The notes: generated from the letters alone by a model not told the origin. DNA of 64,000 nt from Aphodoplasma sp045592745 (GCA_045592745.1 JAZNVH010000010.1:1-64000); one strand, 5' to 3'. Shown: positions 16,488-25,344, numbered from the stretch's first letter. Made by a program: numbers and translations.

Positions 16488-16559
16488 CTAAATCTGATAA
16501 ATACCGCATATAATAATTCTTTTAAGAAGCAAAATCAAAACAATTTTATATTTCTTCAT
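16488..16559 (-). pseudogene. 23-codon lipoprotein-leader remnant
   Basis: A short frame, MKKYKIVLILLLKR then IIICGIYQI and a stop, with a strong ribosome-binding site (GAGGTGAC) 5 bases before the ATG. The leader looks like the front of the two neighbouring lipoproteins, and the upstream bases AGGTGACAA match those of the 15727 start. It is probably a third, decayed copy of a lipoprotein gene. A functional micro-peptide is less likely. Confidence 0.4.
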
Positions 16560-16565
16560 GTTTTG

Positions 16566-17825
16566 TCACCTCGTTGTGTAAAATTCTACTTTAACTTTAT
16601 ATGGTTTAATCGCTCCCAAGCGCTGAGATATATTAGCTGCATCATTGGCTATGGTTCCTTTGCTTGCTTGTGCAGACCATCCACCTTTGTCATCCATAAA
16701 AGTCATAAATTCTGTAAAATCATATTTATCAGACAGTGTTGCATGCACAATCCACTTTCCATTACTTTGTCTATGCCCGGTAACATGAATATTTGCTTTG
16801 TGAATTGAATAATATAAATCTTCGTTATTAAACTGTATATTTTTCAAATTTGTATCGATTGTTCCATCCTTGGATGCTTTAATTGCTTCATCCAAGCTGT
16901 TCAAATAAACAGGGTCATTGTTGATTAAACGTGCAATTCTGGAATCGTTTCCACGCCATATATCACTTGGATTATCTTGCAGAGCGTGCTCAAGCATCCA
17001 TAAAGAAGTATAAAATTCTTCGTTCCCTAAACAATATCGAGCCCCAGTTCTCCATATGCTTCTTTGTACTTCTTTTTGCGTTTCGTAAGCACAATCTCCA
17101 AAATCTATAAACGCCTGTTTAGCTTTATTAAATATATACTTAAAACTGTTAGCTATCGACGTGCGCAGGGACAACTTGCTCAGCGTATTGTCCGCACCGG
17201 ATGCATACACAGACTGCAGGTTAGTATTCCAATCTTGTGTTATGTCATACTCTTGAGCCGAGCAGGGAACGCTCACACTCTCAAATCCATTTTCAGCATT
17301 GAAGAACGTAGGCTGTGTCGCAGGCACAGAGTTAATTGATTTTATAGCAGAATCAGCAGCTACATTCAACTGACTCTCAAGTGGTGAACCGCTAAAAGCG
17401 CTTTGCCACTGTTTTATTGCGCTGTTTACATCTGCTATTTGAGTTTGATGATAAACTTTTTCCTCTTCGTCGCCCATTAGTCCGCTCAAAAACGCGCGGT
17501 CAGTATCGTTGGAAATTGCAGGATTTAATACGCTGTTTGATTTGCTTTTGAATAAATCAAGCATTTGATTGCGCTCGTCCGCTGCACCGTAAGCTTCCTT
17601 GTTATACTGACGCTCTTCGATGGACGGGAATCCGTTGCTTTCCAGGAAATTCTGTGTTTTGCCTAAGTTTTCATTGGAGTAAAGGTAATCAAGAGCAGAA
17701 TTTGCAAAAGTGTCATCAAAAACATTTTTCTGTACTGTGTTTATTTCATTATATCTCTTTTTAGAATTTTTGTCCAGTGGTAATGTAGTATCAAATGAAG
17801 TTAACCAATAGTTTTCGTTACTCAT
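16566..17825 (-). CDS. Unrecognised 419-residue protein, possible effector with a C-terminal domain
   Basis: A soluble protein without signal peptide or membrane segment. The N-terminal two thirds (about 1-280) are helical with many Asn/Ser/Asp residues and no motif I know. The C-terminal ~110 residues (DLYYSIHKANIHVTGH..., YDFTEFM, TIANDAANISQRLGAI) form a distinct beta-rich block that I have the impression occurs at the end of otherwise different Clostridia proteins, as toxin tips of polymorphic effectors do; this is pattern memory only. Start ATG 17825 preceded by GGGATGTGAG. Two lipoprotein genes and a lipoprotein remnant follow on the same strand. Upstream lies a hairpin array and tRNA-Ser, consistent with island-type acquisition. 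Confidence 0.55.
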   Translation of the reverse strand: MSNENYWLTSFDTTLPLDKNSKKRYNEINTVQKNVFDDTFANSALDYLYSNENLGKTQNFLESNGFPSIEERQYNKEAYGAADERNQMLDLFKSKSNSVLNPAISNDTDRAFLSGLMGDEEEKVYHQTQIADVNSAIKQWQSAFSGSPLESQLNVAADSAIKSINSVPATQPTFFNAENGFESVSVPCSAQEYDITQDWNTNLQSVYASGADNTLSKLSLRTSIANSFKYIFNKAKQAFIDFGDCAYETQKEVQRSIWRTGARYCLGNEEFYTSLWMLEHALQDNPSDIWRGNDSRIARLINNDPVYLNSLDEAIKASKDGTIDTNLKNIQFNNEDLYYSIHKANIHVTGHRQSNGKWIVHATLSDKYDFTEFMTFMDDKGGWSAQASKGTIANDAANISQRLGAIKPYKVKVEFYTTR

Positions 17826-17939
17826 AATCTCACATCCCAATCAAAACTTGAAAAAAAGCAATACTTAAAATGAAAATTTTTAAAAAAGTTTTGAAATAAA
17901 AAAGCAGAACCAAAAAGATATTTTATATTTTTAATGAAA

Positions 17940-18081
17940 TCGTTCACTTTGTTCACGATGAAATCCAAACAAGTTTGGATGAAATTAAATCCGTCTTGTA
18001 ATCCCGACGTAGTCGAATTTCACGCACAAAGTGCATTTCATCTGCGAAGCAGATTTATTCCGTCGCAGGACGGATTTAGTT
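17940..18081. repeat. Array of short hairpins separated by ATGAAAT/ATTTCAT
   Basis: At least five short palindromes in a row: around CCAAACAAGTTTGG, the GTCTTG...CGAC segment, GCACAAAGTGC, TCTGCGAAGCAGA and CCGTCGCAGGACGG. Left-hand units are followed by GATGAAAT, right-hand units by ATTTCAT or ATTTA, so the array is itself roughly inverted; AAATCCGTC (17987-17995) pairs with GACGGATTT (about 18071-18079). No frame. It sits between the effector gene and the tRNA-Ser terminator. Confidence 0.7.
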
Positions 18082-18121
18082 GAAAAAACCGCTAACTTTG
18101 TATCAAAGTTAGCGGTTTTTT
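18082..18121 (-). terminator. Terminator after tRNA-Ser
   Basis: AAAAAACCGCTAACTTTG pairs perfectly with CAAAGTTAGCGGTTTTTT across a short loop; on the minus strand it directly follows the tRNA. Confidence 0.85.
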
Positions 18122-18122
18122 C

Positions 18123-18214
18123 TGGCGGAGAGAGAGGGATTCGAACCCTCGGAACGCTATTAACGCTCACACGATTTCCAATCGTGCGCCTTAGGCCAGC
18201 TCAGCCATCTCTCC
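18123..18214 (-). tRNA. tRNA-Ser (GGA)
   Basis: A 92-base class II tRNA including an encoded CCA. Acceptor GGAGAGA/TCTCTCC, anticodon loop TTGGAAA with anticodon GGA, a long variable arm, and the T arm GAGGGTTCGAATCCCTC. It reads UCC/UCU serine codons. Confidence 0.97.
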
Positions 18215-18286
18215 TTAAAAATTCACGACTCAGCTATTATAACACATTAAAGCGTATTTTGTCAATAAAAAAATAAATTATGCATT

Positions 18287-18967
18287 TTAAAGTCCAAGGA
18301 TTCTGAGTTTTTTAAAATGCTTTTCAATCTTGGCTCCGCATTCGCGAACATACGAAGGTGCGTGCGGCTCGACATTTGTTGTGCGCTCGGTAGTGCGGTA
18401 CTGCTGAAGTGTATACATATCTGCGCCGTCAAGATAGTTTGCAATAGTTATAACATCCTCTTTTGAAAGCTTTGGCCAGAAGGTGGTACGAAATTCATAG
18501 TCAATGCCCGAATTTCTTATAATTTCTATTGAAGCTTTGATTTTTTCTGTATCGATTTTTCTTCCGCAAACCTCAGCATATCTTTCAAACGGCGCTTTTA
18601 TATCCATTGCAATGTAATCGACAAGCTTTTCATCGAGCATAGCTGTTATTACGTCGGGATTTGTGCCGTTCGTATCAAGTTTTACAAGAAAATCCATATT
18701 TTTAATTTCGCGTGCAAAATCTAAAAGACCGCTTTGAAGGGTAGGCTCGCCACCAGTTAGTACAACGCCGTCTATAAAGCCTTTTTTTCTTTCAAGGTCT
18801 GATAAAATTGAGCGTGGATTGTATAAAACCTTTGAAGCGTCGCGCCCGAGAAGGTGGTGGTTGTGACAGTATGTACAGTTCATATTACAGCCGGGCGCAA
18901 ATACGAGAGCGGCAATTTTTTTGGGATAATCTACAAATGAGTTTGGTACAAAGCCTGCTATTTGCAC
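18287..18967 (-). CDS. nrdG: Anaerobic ribonucleoside-triphosphate reductase activase NrdG
   Basis: A 226-residue radical SAM enzyme that installs the glycyl radical on NrdD. The 4Fe-4S ligands are Cys27, Cys31 and Cys34 (CNMNCTYC), and the SAM motif TGGEPT is at 71-76. GTG start at 18967 with AGGAGGCG 8 bases upstream. It lies 91 bases downstream of nrdD on the same strand; the gap contains a hairpin (GGCGGCCAC/GTGGTCGCC, about 18991-19013) that may tune the NrdG:NrdD ratio. Length and motifs are normal. Confidence 0.95.
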   Translation of the reverse strand: MQIAGFVPNSFVDYPKKIAALVFAPGCNMNCTYCHNHHLLGRDASKVLYNPRSILSDLERKKGFIDGVVLTGGEPTLQSGLLDFAREIKNMDFLVKLDTNGTNPDVITAMLDEKLVDYIAMDIKAPFERYAEVCGRKIDTEKIKASIEIIRNSGIDYEFRTTFWPKLSKEDVITIANYLDGADMYTLQQYRTTERTTNVEPHAPSYVRECGAKIEKHFKKLRILGL

Positions 18968-19058
18968 TTTATAACGCCTCCTTGAAAATACAGGCGACCA
19001 CGCTTTGTGGCCGCCCGATTTTGTAATTGATTTAATGTTAATGTTTTTTGTGGGGTTG

Positions 19059-21143
19059 CTATTTTGCTTCTACAACAAGCATTTTTCTTTCTTTGTACTC
19101 TTCTTTTTTACCGATGTTGTAGTTTTGTACAGGACGAAGGTATCCTGTTACACGTGACCAAACCTCAGCAGGTTTTCCGCATTCTGGGCAAGTAAAGTGC
19201 TCGCCTGCAAGATACCCATGCTCGTTACAAATACTAAATGTCGGTGTAATCGAGATGTATGGCATCTTATATTTTGTGAAGATTTTCTTGATAAGGTTTT
19301 TGCAAACATCAATATCGTCAATCTTTTCGCCGATATACAAATGCTGAACTGTACCGCCTGTGTAGAGTGACTGAAGCTCGTCCTGAAGCTCCATCATTTC
19401 GAATACGTCATCTGTATAGCCAACGGGAAGCTGTGATGAATTTGTATAATAAGGTACATCCTGACCTGCTGTTATGATGTCGGGATAACGCTTTTTATCC
19501 ATGGACGCCATACGGTATGATGTTCCTTCTGCAGGAGTTGCTTCAAGGTTATAGAAATGTCCTGTTTCCTGCTGAATTTCAATCATCTGCTCACGAAGGT
19601 AATTCATAATTTCAAGAGCAAATTCCTGTCCTTCGGGTGTTGTAAGGTCTTTTCCCATAAAGTTTAGAGAAGCTTCGTTCATACCAACAATACCAATTGT
19701 ATTAAAGTGGTTAAACCAAAACTCACCTGTACGTGCTTTTACATTTCTTAAATAGTGCGTTGCATATGGATAAAGTCCTTTTTCGGATTGATCCTCAATA
19801 ATTTTACGTTTAATTTCAAGAGAAGTTTTACCGATTTGAACAAGCTTCCACAATCTTGATTTAAACTCGCTCATGGATGATGAAAGGTATCCTATGCGGG
19901 GAAGGTTAATTGTGTAAACACCAATCGAGCCTGTCATTGGGTTTGAACCAAACAGACCACCACCGCGTTTTCTGAGCTCTGTTGTGTCAAGTCTTAGACG
20001 ACAGCACATCGAAACGGCATCCTCGGGCGAAAGGTCTGAGTTTACATAGTTTGCAAAGTAGGGGATACCATATTTGCAGGTAATCTGCATGAATGCATCT
20101 ACAACTTCGCTGTCCCAGTCAAAGTCTTTTGTGATGTTGATTGTAGGAATTGGGAAAGTAAATACTCTACCCTTTGAATCACCATGGAGCATAACATCGC
20201 AGAAGGCTTTGTTGAATATATCCATTTCAGCCTGGAAATCGCCGTATTTCTCGCTCATCAGCTTGCCGCCGATGATAACGTTGTCATCTTTAAGAGTTGA
20301 CGGAACCTTTATATCAAAAGTGAGGTTTGAGAACGGGCACTGGAAGCCTACGCGAGTAGGCACGTTAATGTTGAAGATAAACTCCTGCAAGCACTGACGC
20401 ACCTGCTGATAAGTCATGTTGTCATAACGGATAAACGGTGCACAGTATGTATCAAAGCTTGACCATGCCTGAGCGCCTGCTGTTTCGCCCTGTGTTGTAA
20501 ATGTAGAGTTTACAATCTGACCAAGGAATGAACGCATATGCTTTGCAGGACCGCTTTCAACCTTGCCGTAAACGCCGCCAAAGCCGTCTGTTAAAAGCTG
20601 TCTTAAATCCCAGCCTGCACAGTACGGACCAAAGAAGCCCAAGTCGTGAATGTGTGCATCGCCGCTTTCATGAGCTTCGCGTACTTCGTCCGGATAAATT
20701 TCGTGAAGCCAGTATTTTTTTGTAAATGTTTCACGAACGTAGTTGTTAAGGCCATTAATGCTCTTCTGTGTGTTTGCATTTTCCTGAATGTGCCAGTCCT
20801 TATCGCCGAGGTAATCGGAGAACATATCTATTGTAGCGCCGATTAGAGCGTTGATTTCACGAGCGCCCTTGCGCTTTTCACGATAGAGTATGTACGCCTT
20901 CGCAGTTTGTGCGTGACCGTCCTCGATTAAAACCTTCTCGACGATATCCTGTATTGTTTCGATGTCGGGGGTTTGATTCTGATATTTGTTCTCAAGCTGA
21001 TCAAGTACCTTGTGGCACAAACTCTCAGCTTTTTCAAAATCGTTTCCTCCAACAGCGTTTGCTGCCTTAAAAATTGCCCATGTGATTTTTTCAGGAGCGA
21101 ATTTTTCAAGTCGCCCATCTCTTTTCTTTACAGCCGAAATCAT
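19059..21143 (-). CDS. nrdD: Anaerobic (class III) ribonucleoside-triphosphate reductase NrdD
   Basis: A 694-residue glycyl radical enzyme that makes dNTPs from NTPs without oxygen. It has an N-terminal ATP-cone (about 3-92), the central barrel, a zinc-binding segment with CPEC (Cys652, Cys655), and the glycyl radical site RVTGYL with Gly667 near the C-terminus. ATG 21143. First gene of nrdD-nrdG; the promoter region carries two NrdR-type boxes, so repression by NrdR according to nucleotide state is expected. This is probably an essential enzyme in an anaerobe. Confidence 0.97.
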   Translation of the reverse strand: MISAVKKRDGRLEKFAPEKITWAIFKAANAVGGNDFEKAESLCHKVLDQLENKYQNQTPDIETIQDIVEKVLIEDGHAQTAKAYILYREKRKGAREINALIGATIDMFSDYLGDKDWHIQENANTQKSINGLNNYVRETFTKKYWLHEIYPDEVREAHESGDAHIHDLGFFGPYCAGWDLRQLLTDGFGGVYGKVESGPAKHMRSFLGQIVNSTFTTQGETAGAQAWSSFDTYCAPFIRYDNMTYQQVRQCLQEFIFNINVPTRVGFQCPFSNLTFDIKVPSTLKDDNVIIGGKLMSEKYGDFQAEMDIFNKAFCDVMLHGDSKGRVFTFPIPTINITKDFDWDSEVVDAFMQITCKYGIPYFANYVNSDLSPEDAVSMCCRLRLDTTELRKRGGGLFGSNPMTGSIGVYTINLPRIGYLSSSMSEFKSRLWKLVQIGKTSLEIKRKIIEDQSEKGLYPYATHYLRNVKARTGEFWFNHFNTIGIVGMNEASLNFMGKDLTTPEGQEFALEIMNYLREQMIEIQQETGHFYNLEATPAEGTSYRMASMDKKRYPDIITAGQDVPYYTNSSQLPVGYTDDVFEMMELQDELQSLYTGGTVQHLYIGEKIDDIDVCKNLIKKIFTKYKMPYISITPTFSICNEHGYLAGEHFTCPECGKPAEVWSRVTGYLRPVQNYNIGKKEEYKERKMLVVEAK

Positions 21144-21317
21144 TTTTAATACTCCCCACTTTCTTTATCTTGTATAAATTGAATTTAAAAAATAAAGTCT
21201 AACCACAACATGTAGTAAATATATTGTATCATACCAAAAAACTAAAACAAGTCTCGAAATTGGCCGATTTTGGGATATACACCCATAAAAGCTCTTGTTT
21301 TCTTCTGTTTTCTTCAA

Positions 21318-21333
21318 AAATCATATATCGTGT
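21318..21333. promoter_or_regulatory. Second NrdR-type box (imperfect)
   Basis: The 16 bases match 12 of 16 positions of the NrdR box consensus acaCwAtATaTwGtgt. Its centre is 42 bases, four helical turns, from the strong box at 21360, as expected for paired NrdR sites, and it overlaps the -10 region of the nrdD promoter. Confidence 0.6.
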
Positions 21334-21359
21334 ATAAAAATATTAAAATTAGATTACAA
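21331..21359 (-). promoter_or_regulatory. nrdDG promoter
   Basis: On the minus strand TTGTAA (21354-21359), 17 bases, TATACA (21331-21336). The -35 abuts NrdR box one and the -10 overlaps box two. Confidence 0.6.
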
Positions 21360-21375
21360 ACACAATATATTGTGT
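21360..21375. promoter_or_regulatory. NrdR box
   Basis: ACACAATATATTGTGT is a perfect palindrome and a full match to the NrdR box consensus found in front of ribonucleotide reductase operons. Confidence 0.88.
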
Positions 21376-21406
21376 AAAAGGCGTTTTTAAGGCAAAAAAA
21401 GAACGC

Positions 21407-21435
21407 TTGCAATTTTTGGGCGCCTTGGTTATACT
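21407..21435 (+). promoter_or_regulatory. Promoter of the TraX-like gene
   Basis: TTGCAA (21407-21412), 17 bases, TATACT (21430-21435), upstream of a GGGGGTGG ribosome-binding site. Confidence 0.6.
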
Positions 21436-21479
21436 TAATATATACCGCTTTTTATTAAAAAACAGGGGGTGGTCGTATC

Positions 21480-22160
21480 ATACAAAATACAAAAATTAAC
21501 GGCTTTTGGCTAAAAATTATTGCAATAGCGGCGATGAGTATTGACCATATCGGTGCAATTTTATTTCCGCACGCGCTATGGATGCGTATGGTAGGTCGTC
21601 TTACGTTTCCAATTATGGCATTTTTGATTGCCGAAGGTTTTAGTCACACTAAAAATATTTTAAAATATGAATTTAGGCTTTTGTTGTTTGCCATTATATC
21701 AATTGTTCCTTATTATCTTGTGTTTGGGCGTATATACAATGTGTTTTTTACGTTGTTTGCAGGCCTTTTAGCGCTCGATATTGATAAAAGAGTAAAAAAC
21801 AAAAGCGTTGGATTTATCTGTATGATGCTGATATCAATTATCACGCACAAATGTGATTGGGGTTTTAGCGGTGTAATTACGATTTATATTTTTGGAAAGA
21901 TAAAAGAAAGAAATATTGCGGTTTTTTGCGGTGTATTTGGTTGCCTTGCGACATATTTGTTTAAATGCTTTATATTTGATGCTGTTTTGGTAAATAAAGC
22001 ATTTAACCTTATGAGTTATTACATCTCTTTTTGGGTATTGGCGGCGGTTTTTCCTTTGATGATATATAACGGACAAAGGGGGCATAATATAAAAAGTTTC
22101 TTCTATATTTATTATCCTATGCATCTTATGATTATTTTTATAATAAAAAGTATTATATGA
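21480..22160 (+). CDS. TraX-family membrane protein with an apparent non-AUG start
   Basis: A polytopic membrane protein of the TraX family (acyltransferase-related; TraX acetylates F-pilin, but chromosomal Firmicutes members have unknown substrates). The signature MSIDHIGAILFP begins at an ATG at 21534, yet the family normally has about 18 more residues before it, here IQNTKINGFWLKIIAIAA, and that frame is open with a strong AGGGGGTGG at 21463-21472. No ATG, GTG or TTG sits in place; the codon at the expected position is ATA (21480) or ATC (21477). So either a rare non-AUG start is used, the ATG mutated, or there is a sequencing error. Without those residues the first membrane helix is cut. 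Standalone gene with promoter and terminator. Confidence 0.8.
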   Translation: MQNTKINGFWLKIIAIAAMSIDHIGAILFPHALWMRMVGRLTFPIMAFLIAEGFSHTKNILKYEFRLLLFAIISIVPYYLVFGRIYNVFFTLFAGLLALDIDKRVKNKSVGFICMMLISIITHKCDWGFSGVITIYIFGKIKERNIAVFCGVFGCLATYLFKCFIFDAVLVNKAFNLMSYYISFWVLAAVFPLMIYNGQRGHNIKSFFYIYYPMHLMIIFIIKSII

Positions 22161-22194
22161 AAAGTGCTGTGACTTTTGTCACAGCACTTTTTGT
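22161..22194. terminator. Terminator after the TraX-like gene
   Basis: AAAAGTGCTGTGAC pairs with GTCACAGCACTTTTT across a TTTT loop. The A-rich 5' side means it can also serve the convergent cysK. Confidence 0.9.
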
Positions 22195-22210
22195 TAATAA
22201 AAAACTAAAT

Positions 22211-23140
22211 TTAATTCTCAAACATTGGAGTTGATAAATATCTTTCGCCCGTATCGGGAAGCAGCACAACTATAAGCTTATCCTTGTTTTCTTCTCGTTT
22301 TGCAAGCTGCGTTGCCGCCCACAAGGCTGCGCCGGAAGAAATTCCGACCAAAATGCCTTCTTTTCTTGCGAGCATTTTGCCCGTTTTATAAGCGTCCTCG
22401 CCTGTGACAGTTATAATCTCGTCGTATACAGATGTATCAAGTGTGTCTGGCACAAAATTTGCGCCTATTCCCTGAATGGGATGCGCTCCTGAAATTCCCT
22501 TTGACAGAAGCGGTGAATCAGCAGGCTCTACTGCGACAATTTTTATATCAGGATTTTTTGATTTCAGATATTTTCCGACGCCCGAAAGCGTTCCGCCTGT
22601 GCCTACTCCCGAAACGAATATATCCACTTTTCCGTCGGTGTCCTCCCATATTTCAGGGCCTGTCGAGGCTATGTGCGCCTTTGGGTTTGCCATGTTTGTA
22701 AACTGGCTTGGAATAAAGCTGTTTTCTATACTCTGCGCAAGCTCGTTTGCCTTTTCGATAGCTCCGCTCATACCTTTTTTGCCGTCTGTCAAAACGATTT
22801 TTGCACCGTATGCCTTTAAAAGATTACGACGCTCGATGCTCATTGTTTCGGGCATTGTTAAAATAAGCTCATAGCCTCGCGCTGCTGCAACCGAGGCAAG
22901 TCCAATGCCCGTATTTCCGCTTGTTGGTTCTATGATTACCGCGCCGGGCTGTATAAGTCCATTTTCCTCGGCATCATCCATCATCGCCTTTGCGACTCTG
23001 TCTTTTACGCTGCCTGCCGGGTTAAAGTATTCAAGCTTGGCGATAACCTTTGCACAAAGATTGTTTTCCTTTTCAAAATTTGTAAGCTCCAAAAGCGGCG
23101 TTTTTCCAATAAGGTCTGTTATTTTTTTATAAATTTTCAT
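22211..23140 (-). CDS. cysK: Cysteine synthase A (O-acetylserine sulfhydrylase)
   Basis: A 309-residue PLP enzyme that makes cysteine from O-acetylserine and sulfide. PLP lysine is Lys46 in NPAGSVKDR; the substrate loop TSGNTGIGLA and phosphate loop GTGGTLSGVG are intact. ATG 23140 with AGAGGG upstream. It is single, with no serine acetyltransferase adjacent. Cystathionine beta-synthase-like paralogues are the only alternative, and the length and motif spacing favour CysK. Confidence 0.95.
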   Translation of the reverse strand: MKIYKKITDLIGKTPLLELTNFEKENNLCAKVIAKLEYFNPAGSVKDRVAKAMMDDAEENGLIQPGAVIIEPTSGNTGIGLASVAAARGYELILTMPETMSIERRNLLKAYGAKIVLTDGKKGMSGAIEKANELAQSIENSFIPSQFTNMANPKAHIASTGPEIWEDTDGKVDIFVSGVGTGGTLSGVGKYLKSKNPDIKIVAVEPADSPLLSKGISGAHPIQGIGANFVPDTLDTSVYDEIITVTGEDAYKTGKMLARKEGILVGISSGAALWAATQLAKREENKDKLIVVLLPDTGERYLSTPMFEN

Positions 23141-23269
23141 AATAAAACCCTCTTAAAAAGTAGTTTTTAATGCGTGTATTTATAGTATGTATCCATAGAG
23201 GTATTGTATTACTTTTTTTTGCCTCTGTCAATATACATTGCGACGTGCAAAGAGAATATTAATTTTGTA

Positions 23270-23298
23270 TTGCCTTTATTCGACAAAGATAGTATAAT
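23270..23298 (+). promoter_or_regulatory. Promoter for the 23373 gene
   Basis: TTGCCT (23270-23275), 17 bases, TATAAT (23293-23298). Confidence 0.65.
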
Positions 23299-23372
23299 TG
23301 ATGCATAGAGAAGTTTTATTTTATAAAATTTTTAATCAGGGAGTATTAATTATTGAAAGGAGAGAGGCACCA

Positions 23373-23915
23373 ATGAAAAAAAGCGAGAAAATTCAAGTTA
23401 TTAATGAAGCGATAAAAAACAAAATTCTTTGCAGAGTGGGATACAAATATAATGATTACCTAAAATATATGTTTCCGTTAATGGCAAGCGATAAGTTGTT
23501 TTTGGCATCGAGAGAAGCAGATTTTTCGTTCGATGGATATCACATTGGTAAATTCTCTGATATAGAAAGGGTTGATATAAGAAAGAAAGGCGATAAGCTT
23601 TTTGATATTGTAGAGGCAGAAGGACTTTCGAAATATTTCAATATTCCCGATATTGATGTATCCGACTGGAAAAATGTTTTTGAGTCTTTGCAAAAACGAG
23701 GCGGATATATAATAGTTAAAAACGAAAAAGAGTACGATAGCTGTTATTCTTTTATTATAGGTAAAATAATTAAAGTTACATCAAAAAGTGTTACAATGCA
23801 AAATTTTGATTGTGATGCACAGTGGGAAGAAGAACTATATCATATTCCATACAGTAAAATAACGACTGTTGAATTTAACACACATTATTGTGATGTTTTT
23901 TCAAAATATATATAA
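23373..23915 (+). CDS. Hypothetical protein, 180 residues
   Basis: I do not recognise this protein. It is soluble, mixed alpha/beta, lysine-rich, with two apparently related halves: each ends in short beta-strand runs (GYHIGKFSDIERVDI and IIGKIIKVTSKSVTM). ATG 23373 has GGAGAGAGGC upstream; an upstream in-frame ATG at 23298 lies in the promoter -10 box and is not credible. It is a single gene between convergent cysK and the downstream deacetylase. A house-keeping or regulatory role cannot be inferred from context. Confidence 0.6.
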   Translation: MKKSEKIQVINEAIKNKILCRVGYKYNDYLKYMFPLMASDKLFLASREADFSFDGYHIGKFSDIERVDIRKKGDKLFDIVEAEGLSKYFNIPDIDVSDWKNVFESLQKRGGYIIVKNEKEYDSCYSFIIGKIIKVTSKSVTMQNFDCDAQWEEELYHIPYSKITTVEFNTHYCDVFSKYI

Positions 23916-23967
23916 GATTTTAATTTTGATTTAATGCGGACATTAATTACACAAGGGGGGTATTATT

Positions 23968-25344
23968 ATGAATCAATACGGCAGATTGCCGCTTTCAATA
24001 AGAGTATCGCAGCGCTATGGTATGCGTGCAAGAAAAAGAAAGAAAATTTTTAAAACAATTTTTATTATTTTGCTTATAGCCGCTATTTTGGTGGGTGGCT
24101 TTTTCGGCGTAAAAGCCCTTGTGGATTATTTTGCGACAAGACCTGCAGTAACAGTGGAAAAGCCCGAGCCGGAAAAACCGGTAAAGAAGGTAAAGCCCGA
24201 AGAAATTATAGCCGAGGCAGACCTTCTTGCCGCAGGATATGACTATGACGGCGCAATTGAAAAGATAAAAGAGTATGACACGGAGTATCAGTCAAAAGAA
24301 AAGCTTTTGTCGGCGGTTTCTAGGTATGAAGAGGCGAAAGCGGCACTGGTGCGTCATGCGGACGTGACAGATATTCCGCATATATTTTTCCATTCGCTTA
24401 TAGTTGATACTTCAAAGGCGTTTGATGAAGATTATACTGCCGACGGTTATAATCAGTATATGACAACGGTGAGCGAGTTTGAAAAAATACTTGATGAAAT
24501 GTATAAAAGAGGCTATGTACTTGTGGATATTCACGACATAGCGTATGAAAAGACGCAGGATGACGGTACTACAAAATTTGTGCCCGGCGACATTATGCTT
24601 CCCGAGGGTAAAAAGCCGTTTGTAATGTCACAGGATGATGTGAATTATTATGGATATATGAAGGGCGACGGTTTTGCTGATAAAATTGTAATTGGCGATG
24701 ATGGTATGCCAACGTGTGAGTATATTTTGGATGACGGAACCGTTGTGCGTGGCGATTATGACCTTGTGCCGATTTTAGAGCGTTTTATAGGTGAGCATCC
24801 TGATTTTTCATATCGCGGTGCGCGTGCAACGCTCGCCCTTACCGGTTATGAAGGTGTTTTGGGATACCGCACATGTCCTACATCGGATGATTATAACGAG
24901 GCTGATATTGATGAGGCAAAAGCTGTGGCAGAGCGTATGCGTGAACTTGGATGGACATTTGCAAGTCACAGCTGGGGACATTTAACGTATGGAACTATAA
25001 GTATGCAAAAATTTGAGGCAGATGTTACAAGATGGGAAGAGCAGGTACGACCGATTATCGGCGATGTAGATGTTTTGATTTATCCGTATGGTAACGATAT
25101 TGCGGGAATAGGCAAATACTCGGGCGAAAAATATGAGATGCTCAATTCTCTGGGCTTTAAATATTTTTGCAACGTAGATTCGGCAACCGCGTGGGTGCAG
25201 GTGCGCGATGACTATGTGCGCCAGGGCAGAAGAAACCTTGACGGTTACAGAATGTGGTATTCGCCGGAAATGTTAAATGACTTGTTTGAAACAGAGGCTG
25301 TGTGGGACACATCAAGACCTACACCAGTCAAGCCGATAGAATAA
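23968..25344 (+). CDS. Membrane-anchored polysaccharide deacetylase family protein
   Basis: A 458-residue protein with a basic cytoplasmic start, one membrane helix (about 27-50), a short PEP-rich linker, and a NodB-type deacetylase domain on the outer face. Candidate metal residues are the DD of SQDDVNYY (about 220) and the HSWGH motif (about 330-340), followed by IYPYGND. Such enzymes remove acetyl groups from peptidoglycan or exopolysaccharide. The catalytic segment is interrupted by an extra insert (about 225-275) compared with short NodB proteins. Ribosome-binding site GGGGGG; ATG 23968. It is a single transcription unit. Confidence 0.8.
   Translation: MNQYGRLPLSIRVSQRYGMRARKRKKIFKTIFIILLIAAILVGGFFGVKALVDYFATRPAVTVEKPEPEKPVKKVKPEEIIAEADLLAAGYDYDGAIEKIKEYDTEYQSKEKLLSAVSRYEEAKAALVRHADVTDIPHIFFHSLIVDTSKAFDEDYTADGYNQYMTTVSEFEKILDEMYKRGYVLVDIHDIAYEKTQDDGTTKFVPGDIMLPEGKKPFVMSQDDVNYYGYMKGDGFADKIVIGDDGMPTCEYILDDGTVVRGDYDLVPILERFIGEHPDFSYRGARATLALTGYEGVLGYRTCPTSDDYNEADIDEAKAVAERMRELGWTFASHSWGHLTYGTISMQKFEADVTRWEEQVRPIIGDVDVLIYPYGNDIAGIGKYSGEKYEMLNSLGFKYFCNVDSATAWVQVRDDYVRQGRRNLDGYRMWYSPEMLNDLFETEAVWDTSRPTPVKPIE

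Noticed and set aside
17940..18081. CRISPR array
   Set aside because: Units are palindromes of differing sequence with 6-8 base spacers, not identical repeats with unique spacers; no cas genes are present.
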